Shown here one piece after another: positions 35,886 through 47,994 of a stretch of 64,000 bases of DNA; the first letter of the stretch is position 1; every line of letters starts with the position of its first letter. The position numbers and the translations under genes are program-made. The stretch is from Loxodes magnus. Its lineage: Eukaryota; Ciliophora; Karyorelictea; Loxodida; Loxodidae. The notes below the pieces were generated by a model. The model searched no databases and had not been told where the DNA came from. It saw nothing but the letters and a program-made list of their open reading frames with translations. The stretch covers positions 186,001-250,000 of the forward strand of contig CAMPDV010000247.1 in assembly GCA_946699065.1 (NCBI GenBank). The letters run 5' to 3'.

Positions 35886-37681
35886 AGTTTTAAGGAGTAT
35901 GCTTTGAGAAGTAATAAGTATTTAGAAAAGTGAATAAATAAAGTAAGAAAAGAAGAAAGAGTTTCAGTTTTAAGGAGTATGCTTTAGGAGTAATAAGTAT
36001 TTAGAAAAGTGAGGAAGTAAAGTAAGAAAAGAAGAAAGAGTTTCAGTTTTAAGGAGTATGCTTTGAGAAGTAATAAGTATTTAGAAAAGTGAGGAAGTAA
36101 AGTAAGAAAAGAAGGTAGAGTTTCAGTTTAAGGGTATGCATTAGAAGTAATAAGTATTTAGAAAAGTGAATAAGTAAATTAATAAAAAAAGAAAGAGTTT
36201 CAGTTTTAAAGAGTATGCTTCGAGAAGTAATAAGTATTTAGAAAAGTGAAGAAGTAAATTAAGAAAAAAAGATAGAGTTTCAGTTTTAAGTAATATGCTT
36301 TGAGAAGTAATAAGTATTTAGAAAAGTGAATGAATAAAGTAAGAAAAGAAGGTAGAGTTTCAGTTTAAGGGTATGCTTTAGAAGTAATAAGTATTTAGAA
36401 AAGTGAATAAGTAAAGTAAGAAAAGAAGGTAGAGTTTCAGTTTTAAGTAATATGCTTCGAGAAGTAATAAGTATTTAGAAAAGTGAATAAATAAAGTAAG
36501 AAAAGAAGATAGAGTTTCAGTTTTAAGTAATATGCTTTGAGAAGTAATAAGTATTTAGAAAAGTGAATAAGTAAAGTAAGAAAAGAAGGTAGAGTTTCAG
36601 TTTAAGGGTATGCTTTAGAAGTAATAAGTATTTAGAAAAGTGAGGAAGTAAAGTAAGAAAAGAAGAAAGAGTTTCAGTTTTAAGGAGTATGCTTTGAGAA
36701 GTAATAAGTATTTAGAAAAGTGAGGAAGTAAAGTAAGAAAAGAAGGTAGAGTTTCAGTTTAAGGGTATGCTTTAGAAGTAATAAGTATTTAGAAAAGTGA
36801 ATAAGTAAATTAATAAAAAAAGAAAAAGTTTCAGTTTTAAAGAGTATGCTTTGAGAAGTAATAAGTATTTAGAAAAGTGAGGAAGTAAAGTAAGAAAAGA
36901 AGAAAGAGTTTCAGTTTTAAGGAGTATGCTTTGAGAAGTATTAAGAATTTAGAAAAGTGAAGAAGTAAAGTAAAAAAAGAAAGTAGAATTTCAGTTTAAA
37001 GGTGTATGCTTTGAGGAGTAATAAGAATTTAGTAAAGTGAATAAGTAAAGTAAGAAAAGAAGGTAGAGTTTCAGTTTAAGGGTATGCTTTGAGAAGTAAT
37101 AAGTATTTAGAAAAGTGAATAAGTAAAGTAAGAAAAGAAGAAAGAGTTTCAGTTTTAAAGAGTATGCTTAGAGAAGTAATAAGTATTTAGAAAAGTGAAT
37201 AAGTAAAGTAAAAAAAGAAGATAGAGTTTCAGTTTTAAGTAATATGCTTTGAGAAGTAATAAGTATTTAGAAAAGTGAGGAAGTAAAGTAAGAAAATAAG
37301 ATAGAGTTTCAGTTTTAAGTAATATGCTTCGAGAAGTAATAAGTATTTAGAAAAGTGAGGAATTAAAGTAAAAAAAACAAGAAAGAGTTTAATTTTAAGG
37401 AGTATGTTTTGAGAAGTAATAAGTATTTAGAAAAGTGAAGAAGTAAAGTAAAAAAAGAAGATAGAGTTTCAGTTTTAAGGAGTATGCTTTGAGAAGTAAT
37501 AAGTATTTATAAAAGTGATGAAGTAAAGTAAGAAAAGAAGGTAGAGTTTCAGTTTAAGGGTATGCTTTAGAAGTAATAAGTATTTAGAAAAGTGAGGAAG
37601 TAAAGTAAGAAAAGAAGAAAGAGTTTCAGTTTTAAGGAGTATGCTTTGAGAAGTAATAAGTATTTAGAAAAGTGAGGAAGT
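35886..37681 (+). repeat. Long-range duplication D, copy 1
   Basis: Aligned base by base with 62,205-64,000 (offset 26,319 bp). Only two substitutions are present in 1,796 bp, at 35,973/62,292 (a/g) and 37,170/63,489 (a/t). Both copies share a run of eight A at 37,370-37,377 and 63,689-63,696, where related monomers in the rest of the window have seven. The match is cut off by the window end, so its full length is unknown. Confidence 0.95.
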
Positions 37682-39139
37682 AAAGTAAGAAAAGAAGGTA
37701 GAGTTTCAGTTTAAGGGTATGCTTTAGAAGTAATAAGTATTTAGAAAAGTGAATAGTTAAATAATAAAAAAAGATAGAGTTTCAGTTTTAAAGAGTATGC
37801 ATAGAGAAGTAATAAGTATTTAGAAAAGTGAAGAAGTAAAGTAAAAAAAAAAGATAGAGTTTCAGTTTTAAGTAATATGCTTCGAGAAGTAATAAGTATT
37901 TAGAAAAGTAAGAAGTAAAGTAAGAAAAGAAGATGAAGTTTCAGTTTTAAGGAGTATGCTTTGAGAAGTAATAAGTATTTAGAAAAGTGAAGAAGTAAAG
38001 TAAGAAAAGAAGATAGAATTTCAGTTTTAAGGAGTATGCTTTAGAAGTAATAAGTATTTAGAAAAGTGAGGAAGTAAAGTAAGAAAAGAAGAAAGAGTTT
38101 CAGTTTTAAGGAGTATGCTTTGAGAAGTAATAAGTATTTAGAAAAGTGAGGAAGTAAAGTAAGAAAAGAAGGTAGAGTTTCAGTTTAAGGGTATGCTTTA
38201 GAAGTAATAAGTATTTAGAAAAGTGAATAAGTAAATTAATAAAAAAAGAAAGAGTTTCAGTTTTAAAGAGTATGCTTTGAGAAGTAATAAGTATTTAGAA
38301 AAGTGAATAAGTAAAGTAAGAAAAGAAGATAGAGTTTCAGTTTTAAGGAGTATGTTTTGAGAAGTAATAAGTATTTAGAAAAGTGAATAAGTAAAGTAAG
38401 AAAAGAAGATAGAGTTTCAGTTTTAAGGTGTATGCTTCGAGAAGTAATAAGTATTTAGAAAAGTGAATAAGTAAAGTAAGAAAAGAAGATAGAGTTTCAG
38501 TTTTAAGGAGTATGCTTTAGAAGTAATAAGTATTTAGAAAAGTGAATAAGTAAAGTAAGAAAAGAAGAAAGAGTTTCAGTTTTAAGGAGTATGCTTTGAG
38601 AAGTAATAAGTATTTAGAAAAGTGAATAATTAAATTAAGAAAAAAAGATAGAGTTTCAGTTTTAAGTAATATGCTTCGAGAAGTAATAAGTATTTAGAAA
38701 AGTGAATAAATAAAGTAAGAAAAGAAGATAGAGTTTCAGTTTTAAAGAGTATGCTTTGAGAAGTAATAAGTATTTAGAAAAGTGAGGAAGTAAAGTAAGA
38801 AAAGAAGAAAGAGTTTCAGTTTTAAGGAGTATGCTTTGAGAAGTAATAAGTATTTAGAAAAGTGAAGAAGTAAATTAATAAAAAAAGAAAGAGTTTCAGT
38901 TTTAGGGAGTATGCTTTAGAAGTAATAAGTATTTAGAAAAGTGAGGAAGTAAAGTAAGAAAAGAAGAAAGAGTTTCAGTTTTAAGGAGTATGCTTTGAGA
39001 AGTAATAAGTATTTAGAAAAGTGAGGTAGTAAAGTAAGAAAAGAAGGTAGAGTTTCAGTTTAAGGGTATGCATTAGAAGTAATAAGTATTTAGAAAAGTG
39101 AATAAGTAAAGTAAGAAAAGAAGAAAGAGTTTCAGTTTT
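37682..39139 (+). repeat. Ordinary array, HOR-E-like start
   Basis: The first part (tatgcatagaga at 37,796, the aaaagtaagaag short monomer near 37,910) carries landmarks of the 2.06-kb repeat found at 46-57 kb, but the spacing from the agaaaataag anchor is 505 bp instead of 584, one monomer less. The rest is ordinary monomers. No gene. Confidence 0.78.
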
Positions 39140-39960
39140 AAAGAGTATGCTTTGAGAAGTAATAAGTATTTAGAAAAGTGAATAAGTAAAGTAAGAAAAG
39201 AAGATAGAGTTTCAGTTTTAAGGTGTATGCTTCGAGAAGTAATAAGTATTTAGAAAAGTGAGGAAGTAAAGTAAAAAAAGAAAGTAGAATTTCAGATTTA
39301 AGTAATATGCTTCGAGAAGTAATAAGTATTTAGAAAAGTGAATAAATAAAGTAAGAAAAGAAGATAGAGTTTCAGTTTTAAGGTGTATGCTTCGAGAAGT
39401 AATAAGTATTTAGAAAAGTGAGGAAGTAAAGTAAAAAAAGAAAGTAGAATTTCAGATTTAAGTAATATGCTTCGAGAAGTAATAAGTATTTAGAAAAGTG
39501 AATGAATAAAGTAAGATAAGAAGGTAGAGTTTCAGTTTAAGGGTATGCTTTAGAAGTAATAAGTATTTAGAAAAGTGAATAAGTAAAGTAAGAAAAGAAG
39601 ATAGAGTTTCAGTTTTAAGTAATATGCTTCGAGAAGTAATAAGTATTTAGAAAAGTGAATAAATAAAGTAAGAAAAGAAGATAGAGTTTCAGTTTTAAGG
39701 TGTATGCTTCGAGAAGTAATAAGTATTTAGAAAAGTGAGGAAGTAAAGTAAAAAAAGAAAGTAGAATTTCAGATTTAAGTAATATGCTTTAGAAGTAATA
39801 AGTATTTAGAAAAGTGAATAAGTAAAGTAAGAAAAGAAGATAGAGTTTCAGTTTTAAGGTGTATGCTTCGAGAAGTAATAAGTATTTAGAAAAGTGAGGA
39901 AGTAAAGTAAAAAAAGAAAGTAGAATTTCAGATTTAAGGGTATGCTTTAGAAGTAATAAG
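39140..39960 (+). repeat. Local dimer-register expansion
   Basis: The rare segment aggtgtatgc recurs at 39,221, 39,381, 39,698 and 39,857, steps of 160, 317 and 159 bp (2, 4 and 2 monomers). Each is followed by a gaggaag monomer with an aaaaaaagaaagtag core and a cagatttaag end. The alternating pair makes a short dimeric higher-order repeat. Confidence 0.85.
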
Positions 39961-40979
39961 TATTTAGAAAAGTGAATAAGTAAAGTAAGAAAAGAAGATA
40001 GAGTTTCAGTTTTAAGAAGTATGCTTTGAGAAGTAATAAGTATTTAGAAAAGTGAGGAAGTAAAGTAAGAAAAAAAGATAGAGTTTCAGTTTTAAGTAAT
40101 ATGCTTCGAGAAGTAATAAGTATTTAGAAAAGTGAAGAAGTAAAGTAAAAAAAGAAGAAAGATTTTCAGATTTAAGGAGTATGCTTTGAGAAGTAATAAG
40201 TATTTAGAAAAGTGAGGAAGTAAAGTAAGAAAAGAAGATAGAGTTTCAGTTTTAAGTAATATGCTTCGAGAAGTAATAAGTATTTAGAAAAGTGAAGAAG
40301 TAAAGTAAGAAAAGAAGAAAGAATTTGATTTTAAGGGTATGCTTTGAGAAGTAATAAGTATTTAGAAAAGTGAATGAATAAAGTAAGAAAAGAAGAAAGA
40401 GTTTCAGTTTTAAGGAGTATGCTTTGAGAAGTAATAAGTATTTAGAAAAGTGAATAAGTGAAGTAAGAAAAGAAGAAAGAGTTTCAGTTTTAAGGAGTAT
40501 GCTTTGAGAAGTAATAAGTATTTAGAAAAGTGAAGAAGTAAAGTAAGAAAAGAAGAAAGATTTTCAGTTTTAAGGAGTATGCTTTGAGAAGTAATAAGTA
40601 TTTAGAAAAGTGAATAATTAAATTAAGAAAAAAAGATAGAGTTTCAGTTTTAAGTAATATGCTTCGAGAAGTAATAAGTATTTAGAAAAGTGAATGAATA
40701 AAGTAAGATAAGAAGGTAGAGTTTCAGTTTAAGGGTATGCTTTAGAAGTAATAAGTATTTAGAAAAGTGAATAAGTAAAGTAAGAAAAGAAGATAGAGTT
40801 TCAGTTTTAAGTAATATGCTTCGAGAAGTAATAAGTATTTAGAAAAGTGAATAAATAAAGTAAGAAAAGAAGATAGAGTTTCAGTTTAAGGGTATGCTTT
40901 AGAAGTAATAAGTATTTAGAAAAGTGAATAAGTAAAGTAAGAAAAGAAGAAAGAAATTCAGTTTTAAGTAATATGCTTC
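39961..40979 (+). repeat. Ordinary array related to superblock C and to 45 kb
   Basis: The aagaagtatg monomer at 40,011 and those around it recur at 45,010 (offset 4,999 bp), and the gaatttgatt monomer near 40,322 sits in the same context as those at 28,913 and 30,422. Satellite only. Confidence 0.75.
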
Positions 40980-41636
40980 GAGAAGTAATAAGTATTTAGA
41001 AAAGTGAATGAATAAAGTAAGAAAAGAAGGTAGAGTTTCAGTTTAAGGGTATGCTTTAGAAGTAATAAGTATTTAGAAAAGTGAATAAGTAAAGTAAGAA
41101 AAGAAGATAGAGTTTCAGTTTTAAGTAATATGCTTCGAGAAGTAATAAGTATTTAGAAAAGTGAATAAATAAAGTAAGAAAAGAAGATAGAGTTTCAGTT
41201 TTAAGTAATATGCTTTGAGAAGTAATAAGTATTTAGAAAAGTGAATAAGTAAAGTAAGAAAAGAAGGTAGAGTTTCAGTTTAAGGGTATGCTTTAGAAGT
41301 AATAAGTATTTAGAAAAGTGAGGAAGTAAAGTAAGAAAAGAAGAAAGAGTTTCAGTTTTAAGGAGTATGCTTTGAGAAGTAATAAGTATTTAGAAAAGTG
41401 AGGAAGTAAAGTAAGAAAAGAAGGTAGAGTTTCAGTTTAAGGGTATGCTTTAGAAGTAATAAGTATTTAGAAAAGTGAATAAGTAAATTAATAAAAAAAG
41501 AAAAAGTTTCAGTTTTAAAGAGTATGCTTTGAGAAGTAATAAGTATTTAGAAAAGTGAGGAAGTAAAGTAAGAAAAGAAGAAAGAGTTTCAGTTTTAAGG
41601 AGTATGCTTTGAGAAGTATTAAGAATTTAGAAAAGT
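40980..41636 (+). repeat. Module M, another copy of 36,300-36,957
   Basis: Follows 36,300-36,957 at an offset of 4,679 bp (gaataaat 36,484/41,163), up to the tattaagaattt monomer. At least one substitution is seen (gatag against ggtag). The same module also occurs within the right-hand duplication (62.6-63.3 kb), and part of it at 60,480-60,800, giving four positions in the window. Confidence 0.82.
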
Positions 41637-43100
41637 AAGAAGTAAAGTAAGAAAAGAAGATGAAGTTTCAGTTTTAAGGAGTATGCTTTGAGAAGTAATA
41701 AGTATTTAGAAAAGTGAATAAGTAAAGTAAGAAAAGAAGAAAGAATTTAATTTTAAGGGTATGCTTTGAGAATTAATAAGTATTTAGAAAAGTGAATAAG
41801 TAAAGTAAGAAAAAAAGATATAGTTTAAGTTTTAAGGTTATGCTTTGAGAAGTAATAAGTATTTAGAAAAGTGAATAAGTAAAGTAAGAAAAGAAGAAAG
41901 AGTTTCAGATTTTAAGGAGTATGCTTTAGAAGTAATAAGTATTTAGAAAAGTGAATGAATAAAGTAAGAAAAGATGAAAGAGTTTCAGATTTAAGGAGTA
42001 TTCTTCGAGAAGTAATAAGTATTTAAAAAAGTGAATAAGTAAAGTAAGAAAAGAAGATAGAGTTTCAGTTTTAAGGAGTATGCTTTGAGAAGTAATAAGT
42101 ATTTAGAAAAGTGAGGAAGTAAAGTAAGAAAAGAAGAAAGAGTTTCAGTTTTAAGGAGTATGCTTTGAGAAGTAATAAGTATTTAGAAAAGTGAATAAGT
42201 AAAGTAAGAAAAAAAGATATAGTTTAAGTTTTAAGGTTATGCTTTGAGAAGTAATAAGTATTTAGAAAAGTGAATAAGTAAAGTAAGAAAAGAAGAAAGA
42301 GTTTCAGATTTTAAGGAGTATGCTTTAGAAGTAATAAGTATTTAGAAAAGTGAATGAATAAAGTAAGAAAAGATGAAAGAGTTTCAGATTTAAGGAGTAT
42401 TCTTCGAGAAGTAATAAGTATTTAAAAAAGTGAATAAGTAAAGTAAGAAAAGAAGATAGAGTTTCAGTTTTAAGGAGTATGCTTTGAGAAGTAATAAGTA
42501 TTTAGAAAAGTGAGGAAGTAAAGTAAGAAAAGAAGAAAGATTTTCAGTTTTAAGGAGTATGCTTTGAGAAGTAATAAGTATTTATAAAAGTGAATAAGTA
42601 AAGTAAAAAAAGAAGATAGAGTTTCAGTTTTAAGGAGTATGCTTTGAGAAGTAATAAGTATTTAGAAAAGTGAGGAAGTAAAGTAAGAAAAGAAGGTAGA
42701 GTTTCAGATTTAAGTAATATGCTTCGAGAAGTAATAAGTATTTAGAAAAGTGAATAAGTAAAGTAAGAAAAGAAGAAAGATTTTCAGATTTAAGGAGTAT
42801 TCTTCGAGAAGTAATAAGTATTTAGAAAAGTGAATAAGTAAAGTAAGAAAAGAAGAAGGAATTTAATTTTAAGGTTATGCTTTGAGAAGTAATAAGTATT
42901 TAGAAAAGTGAATAAGTAAAGTAAGAAAAGAAGAAAGAGTTTCAGATTTTAAGGAGTATGCTTTAGAAGTAATAAGTATTTAGAAAAGTGAATGAATAAA
43001 GTAAGAAAAGATGAAAGAGTTTCAGATTTAAGGAGTATTCTTCGAGAAGTAATAAGTATTTAAAAAAGTGAATAAGTAAAGTAAGAAAAGAAGATAGAGT
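41637..43100 (+). repeat. Five- and eight-monomer step duplications
   Basis: The rare aagatgaaag monomer, followed each time by a tatttaaaaaagtg monomer, occurs at 41,971, 42,370 and 43,008. The steps are 399 and 638 bp, five and eight monomers. The preceding gatatagtttaag and cagattttaagg variants recur with it in the first two copies. Confidence 0.85.
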
Positions 43101-46100
43101 TTCAGTTTTAAGGAGTATGCTTTGAGAAGTAATAAGTATTTAGAAAGGTGAGGAAGTAAAGTAAGAAAAGAAGAAAGAGTTTCAGTTTTAAGGAGTATGC
43201 TTTGAGAAGTAATAAGTATTTAGAAAAGTGAGGAAGTAAAGTAAGAAAAGAAGAAAGATTTTCAGTTTTAAGGAGTATGCTTTGAGAAGTAATAAGTATT
43301 TAGAAAAGTGAATAAGTAAAGTAAAAAAAGAAGATAAAGTTTCAGTTTTAAGGAGTATGCTTTGAGAAGTAATAAGTATTTAGAAAAGTGAATAAGTAAA
43401 GTAAAAAAAGAAGATAGAGTTTCAGTTTTAAAGAGTATGCTTTGAGAAGTAATAAGTATTTAGAAAAGTGAGGAAGTAAAGTAAGAAAAGAAGGTAGAGT
43501 TTCAGTTTAAGGGTATGCTTTAGAAGTAATAAGTATTTAGAAAAGTGAATAGTTAAATAATAAAAAAAGATAGAGTTTCAGTTTTAAAGAGTATGCTTTG
43601 AGAAGTAATAAGTATTTAGAAAAGTGAGGAAGTAAAGTAAGAAAAGAAGAAAGATTTTCAGATTTAAGGAGTATTCTTCGAGAAGTAATAAGTATTTAGA
43701 AAAGTGAATAAGTAAAGTAAGAAAAGAAGAAAGAATTTAATTTTAAGGGTATGCTTTGAGAATTAATAAGTATTTAGAAAAGTGAATAAGTAAAGTAAGA
43801 AAAAAAGATATAGTTTAAGTTTTAAGGTTATGCTTTGAGAAGTAATAAGTATTTAGAAAAGTGAATAAGTAAAGTAAGAAAAGAAGGTAGAGTTTCAGTT
43901 TAAGGAGTATGCTTTAGAAGTAATAAGTATTTAGAAAAGTGAATAAGTAAAGTAAAAAAAGAAGATAGAGTTTCAGTTTTAAAGAGTATGCTTTGAGAAG
44001 TAATAAGTATTTAGAAAAGTGAGGAAGTAAAGTAAGAAAAGAAGGTAGAGTTTCAGTTTAAGGGTATGCTTTAGAAGTAATAAGTATTTAGAAAAGTAAA
44101 TGAATAAAGTAAGAAAAGATGAAAGAGTTTCAGATTTAAGGAGTATTCTTCGAGAAGTAATAAGTATTTAGAAAAGTGAATAAGTAAAGTAAGAAAAGAA
44201 GATAGAGTTTCAGTTTTAAGGAGTATGCTTTGAGAAGTAATAAGTATTTAGAAAAGTGAGGAAGTAAAGTAAGAAAAGAAGAAAGAGTTTCAGTTTTAAG
44301 GAGTATGCTTTGAGAAGTAATAAGTATTTAGAAAAGTGAGGAAGTAAAGTAAGAAAAGAATGTAGAGTTTCAGTTTTTAGTAATATGCTTCGAGAAGTAA
44401 TAAGTATTTAGAAAAGTGAATAAGTAAAGTAAGAAAAGAAGAAAGATTTTCAGATTTAAGGAGTATTCTTCGAGAAGTAATAAGTATTTAGAAAAGTGAA
44501 TAAGTAAAGTAAGAAAAGAAGAAGGAATTTAATTTTAAGGGTATGCTTTGAGAATTAATAAGTATTTAGAAAAGTGAATAAGTAAAGTAAGAAAAAAATA
44601 TAGAGTTTAAGTTTTAAGGTTATGCTTTGAGAAGTAATAAGTATTTAGAAAAGTGAATAAGTAAAGTAAGAAAAGAAGATAGAGTATCAGTTTTAAGGAG
44701 TATGCTTTGAGAAGTAATAAGTATTTAGAAAAGTGAGGAAGTAAAGTAAAAAAAGAAAGTAGAATTTCAGATTTAAGTAATATGCTTCGAGAAGTAATAA
44801 GTATTTAGAAAAGTGAATAAATAAAGTAAGAAAAGAAGATAGAGTTTCAGTTTTAAGGTGTATGCTTCGAGAAGTAATAAGTATTTAGAAAAGTGAGGAA
44901 GTAAAGTAAAAAAAGAAAGTAGAATTTCAGATTTAAGGGTATGCTTTAGAAGTAATAAGTATTTAGAAAAGTGAATAAGTAAAGTAAGAAAAGAAGATAG
45001 AGTTTCAGTTTTAAGAAGTATGCTTTGAGAAGTAATAAGTATTTAGAAAAGTGAGGAAGTAAAGTAAGAAAAAAAGATAGAGTTTCAGTTTTAAGTAATA
45101 TGCTTCGAGAAGTAATAAGTATTTAGAAAAGTGAAGAAGTAAAGTAAGAAAAGAAGATAGAGTTTCAGTTTTAAGGTGTATGCTTCGAGAAGTAATAAGT
45201 ATTTAGAAAAGTGAATAAGTAAAGTAAGAAAAAAAGATATAGTTTAAGTTTTAAGGTTATGCTTTGAGAAGTAATAAGTATTTAGAAAAGTGAATAAGTA
45301 AAGTAAGAAAAGAAGGTAGAGTTTCAGTTTAAGGAGTATGCTTTAGAAGTAATAAGTATTTAGAAAAGTGAATAAGTAAATAAGAAAAGAAGAAAGAGTT
45401 TCAGTTTTAAGGAGTATGCTTTGAGAAGTAATAAGTATTTAGAAAAGTGAGGAAGTAAAGTAAGAAAAGAAGGTAGAGTTTCAGTTTAAGGGTATGCTTT
45501 AGAAGTAATAAGTATTTAGAAAAGTGAGGAAGTAAAGTAAGAAAAAAAGAAAGAGTTTCAGTTTTAAAGAGTATGCTTTGAGAAGTAATAAGTATTTAGA
45601 AAAGTGAGGAAGTAAAGTAAGAAAAGAAGAAAGAGTTTCAGATTTTAAGGAGTATGCTTTGAGAAGTATTAAGAATTTAGAAAAGTGAAGAAGTAAAGTA
45701 AAAAAAGAAGGTAGAATTTCAGTTTAAAGGTGCATGCTTTGAGGAGTAATAAGAATTTAGTAAATTGAATAAGTAAAGTAAGAAAAGAAGAAAGAGTTTC
45801 AGTTTTAAGTAATATGCTTTGAGAAGTAATAAGTATTTAGAAAAGTGAAGAAGTAAAGTAAAAAAAAAAGATAGAGTTTCAGTTTTAAGTAATATGCTTC
45901 GAGAAGTAATAAGTATTTAGAAAAGTAAGAAGTAAAGTAAGAAAAGAAGATGAAGTTTCAGTTTTAAGGAGTATGCTTTGAGAAGTAATAAGTATTTAGA
46001 AAAGTGAAGAAGTAAAGTAAGAAAAGAAGATAGAATTTCAGTTTTAAGGAGTATGCTTTGAGAAGTAATAAGTATTTAGAAAAGTGAATAAATAAAGTAA

Positions 46101-46300
46101 GAAAAGAAGAAAGAGTTTCAGTTTTAGGGAGTATGCTTTAGAAGTAATAAGTATTTAGAAAAGTGAGGAAGTAAAGTAAGAAAAGAAGAAAGAGTTTCAG
46201 TTTAAGGGTATGCTTTGAGAAGTAATAAGTATTTAGAAAAGTGAATAAGTAAAGTAAAAAAAGAAGGTAGAATTTCAGTTTAAGGGTATGCTTTGAGAAG
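43101..46300 (+). repeat. Mixed array with precursors of the 2.06-kb repeat
   Basis: Includes a module at 43,548-43,870 (gaatagttaaataat, then gattttcag, gaatttaatt and gatatag monomers) with the same order as part of the 2.06-kb repeat, and a stretch at 44,740-45,110 that repeats 39,740-40,110 at about 4,999 bp. The gaatgtag monomer at 44,358 recurs at 47,049. Satellite only. Confidence 0.75.
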
Positions 46301-47994
46301 TAATAAGTATTTAGAAAAGTGAATAATTAAATTAAGAAAAAAAGATAGAGTTTCAGTTTTAAGTAATATGCTTTGAGAAGTAATAAGTATTTAGAAAAGT
46401 GAATGAATAAAGTAAGAAAAGAAGGTAGAGTTTCAGTTTAAGGGTATGCTTTAGAAGTAATAAGTATTTAGAAAAGTGAGGAAGTAAAGTAAGAAAAGAA
46501 GGTAGAGTTTCAGTTTAAGGGTATGCTTTGAGAAGTAATAAGTATTTAGAAAAGTGAATAATTAAATTAAGAAAAAAAGATAGAGTTTCAGTTTTAAGTA
46601 ATATGCTTTGAGAAGTAATAAGTATTTAGAAAAGTGAATGAATAAAGTAAGAAAAGAAGGTAGAGTTTCAGTTTAAGGGTATGCTTTAGAAGTAATAAGT
46701 ATTTAGAAAAGTGAGGAAGTAAAGTAAGAAAAGAAGAAAGAGTTTCAGTTTTAAGGAGTATGCTTTGAGAAGTAATAAGTATTTAGAAAAGTGAATAAGT
46801 AAAGTAAGAAAAGAAGGTAGAGTTTCAGTTTAAGGGTATGCTTTGAGAAGTAATAAGTATTTAGAAAAGTGAATAATTAAATTAAGAAAAAAAGATAGAG
46901 TTTAAGTTTTAAGGAGTATGCTTTAGAAGTAATAAGTATTTAGAAAAGTGAATAGTTAAATAATAAAAAAAGATAGAGTTTCAGTTTTAAAGAGTATGCA
47001 TAGAGAAGTAATAAGTATTTAGAAAAGTGAGGAAGTAAAGTAAGAAAAGAATGTAGAGTTTCAGTTTTTAGTAATATGCTTCGAGAAGTAATAAGTATTT
47101 AGAAAAGTGAATAAGTAAAGTAAGAAAAGAAGAAAGATTTTCAGATTTAAGGAGTATTCTTCGAGAAGTAATAAGTATTTAGAAAAGTGAATAAGTAAAG
47201 TAAGAAAAGAAGAAAGAATTTAATTTTAAGGGTATGCTTTGAGAATTAATAAGTATTTAGAAAAGTGAATAAGTAAAGTAAGAAAAGAAGAAAGAGTTTC
47301 AGTTTTAAGGAGTATGCTTTGAGAAGTAATAAGTATTTAGAAAAGTGAATAAGTAAAGTAAAAAAAGAAGATAGAGTTTCAGTTTTAAAGAGTATGCTTT
47401 GAGAAGTAATAAGTATTTAGAAAAGTGAGGAAGTAAAGTAAAAAAAGAAGATAGAGTTTCAGTTTTAAAGAGTATGCTTTGAGAAGTAATAAGTATTTAG
47501 AAAAGTGAGGAAGTAAAGTAAGAAAAGAAGGTAGAGTTTCAGTTTAAGGGTATGCTTTAGAAGTAATAAGTATTTAGAAAAGTGAATAGTTAAATAATAA
47601 AAAAAGATAGAGTTTCAGTTTTAAAGAGTATGCTTTGAGAAGTAATAAGTATTTAGAAAAGTGAGGAAGTAAAGTAAGAAAAGAAGAAAGATTTTCAGTT
47701 TTAAGGAGTATGCTTTGAGAAGTAATAAGTATTTAGAAAAGTGAATAAGTAAAGTAAGAAAAGAAGAAAGAATTTAATTTTAAGGGTATGCTTTGAGAAT
47801 TAATAAGTATTTAGAAAAGTGAATAAGTAAAGTAAGAAAAGAAGAAAGAGTTTCAGTTTTAAAGAGTATGCTTAGAGAAGTAATAAGTATTTAGAAAAGT
47901 GAATAAGTAAAGTAAAAAAAGAAGATAGAGTTTCAGTTTTAAAGAGTATGCTTTGAGAAGTAATAAGTATTTAGAAAAGTGAGGAAGTAAAGTA
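46301..47994 (+). repeat. Left shoulder of the 2.06-kb higher-order repeat
   Basis: Contains an early tatgcatagaga landmark at 46,995, 1,584 bp before the next one at 48,579, so the register is not yet that of the regular repeat. A pair of ggtag plus ataattaaattaag monomers is doubled near 46,300-46,700. The regular 25-27-monomer spacing begins with the anchor at 47,995. Confidence 0.78.
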
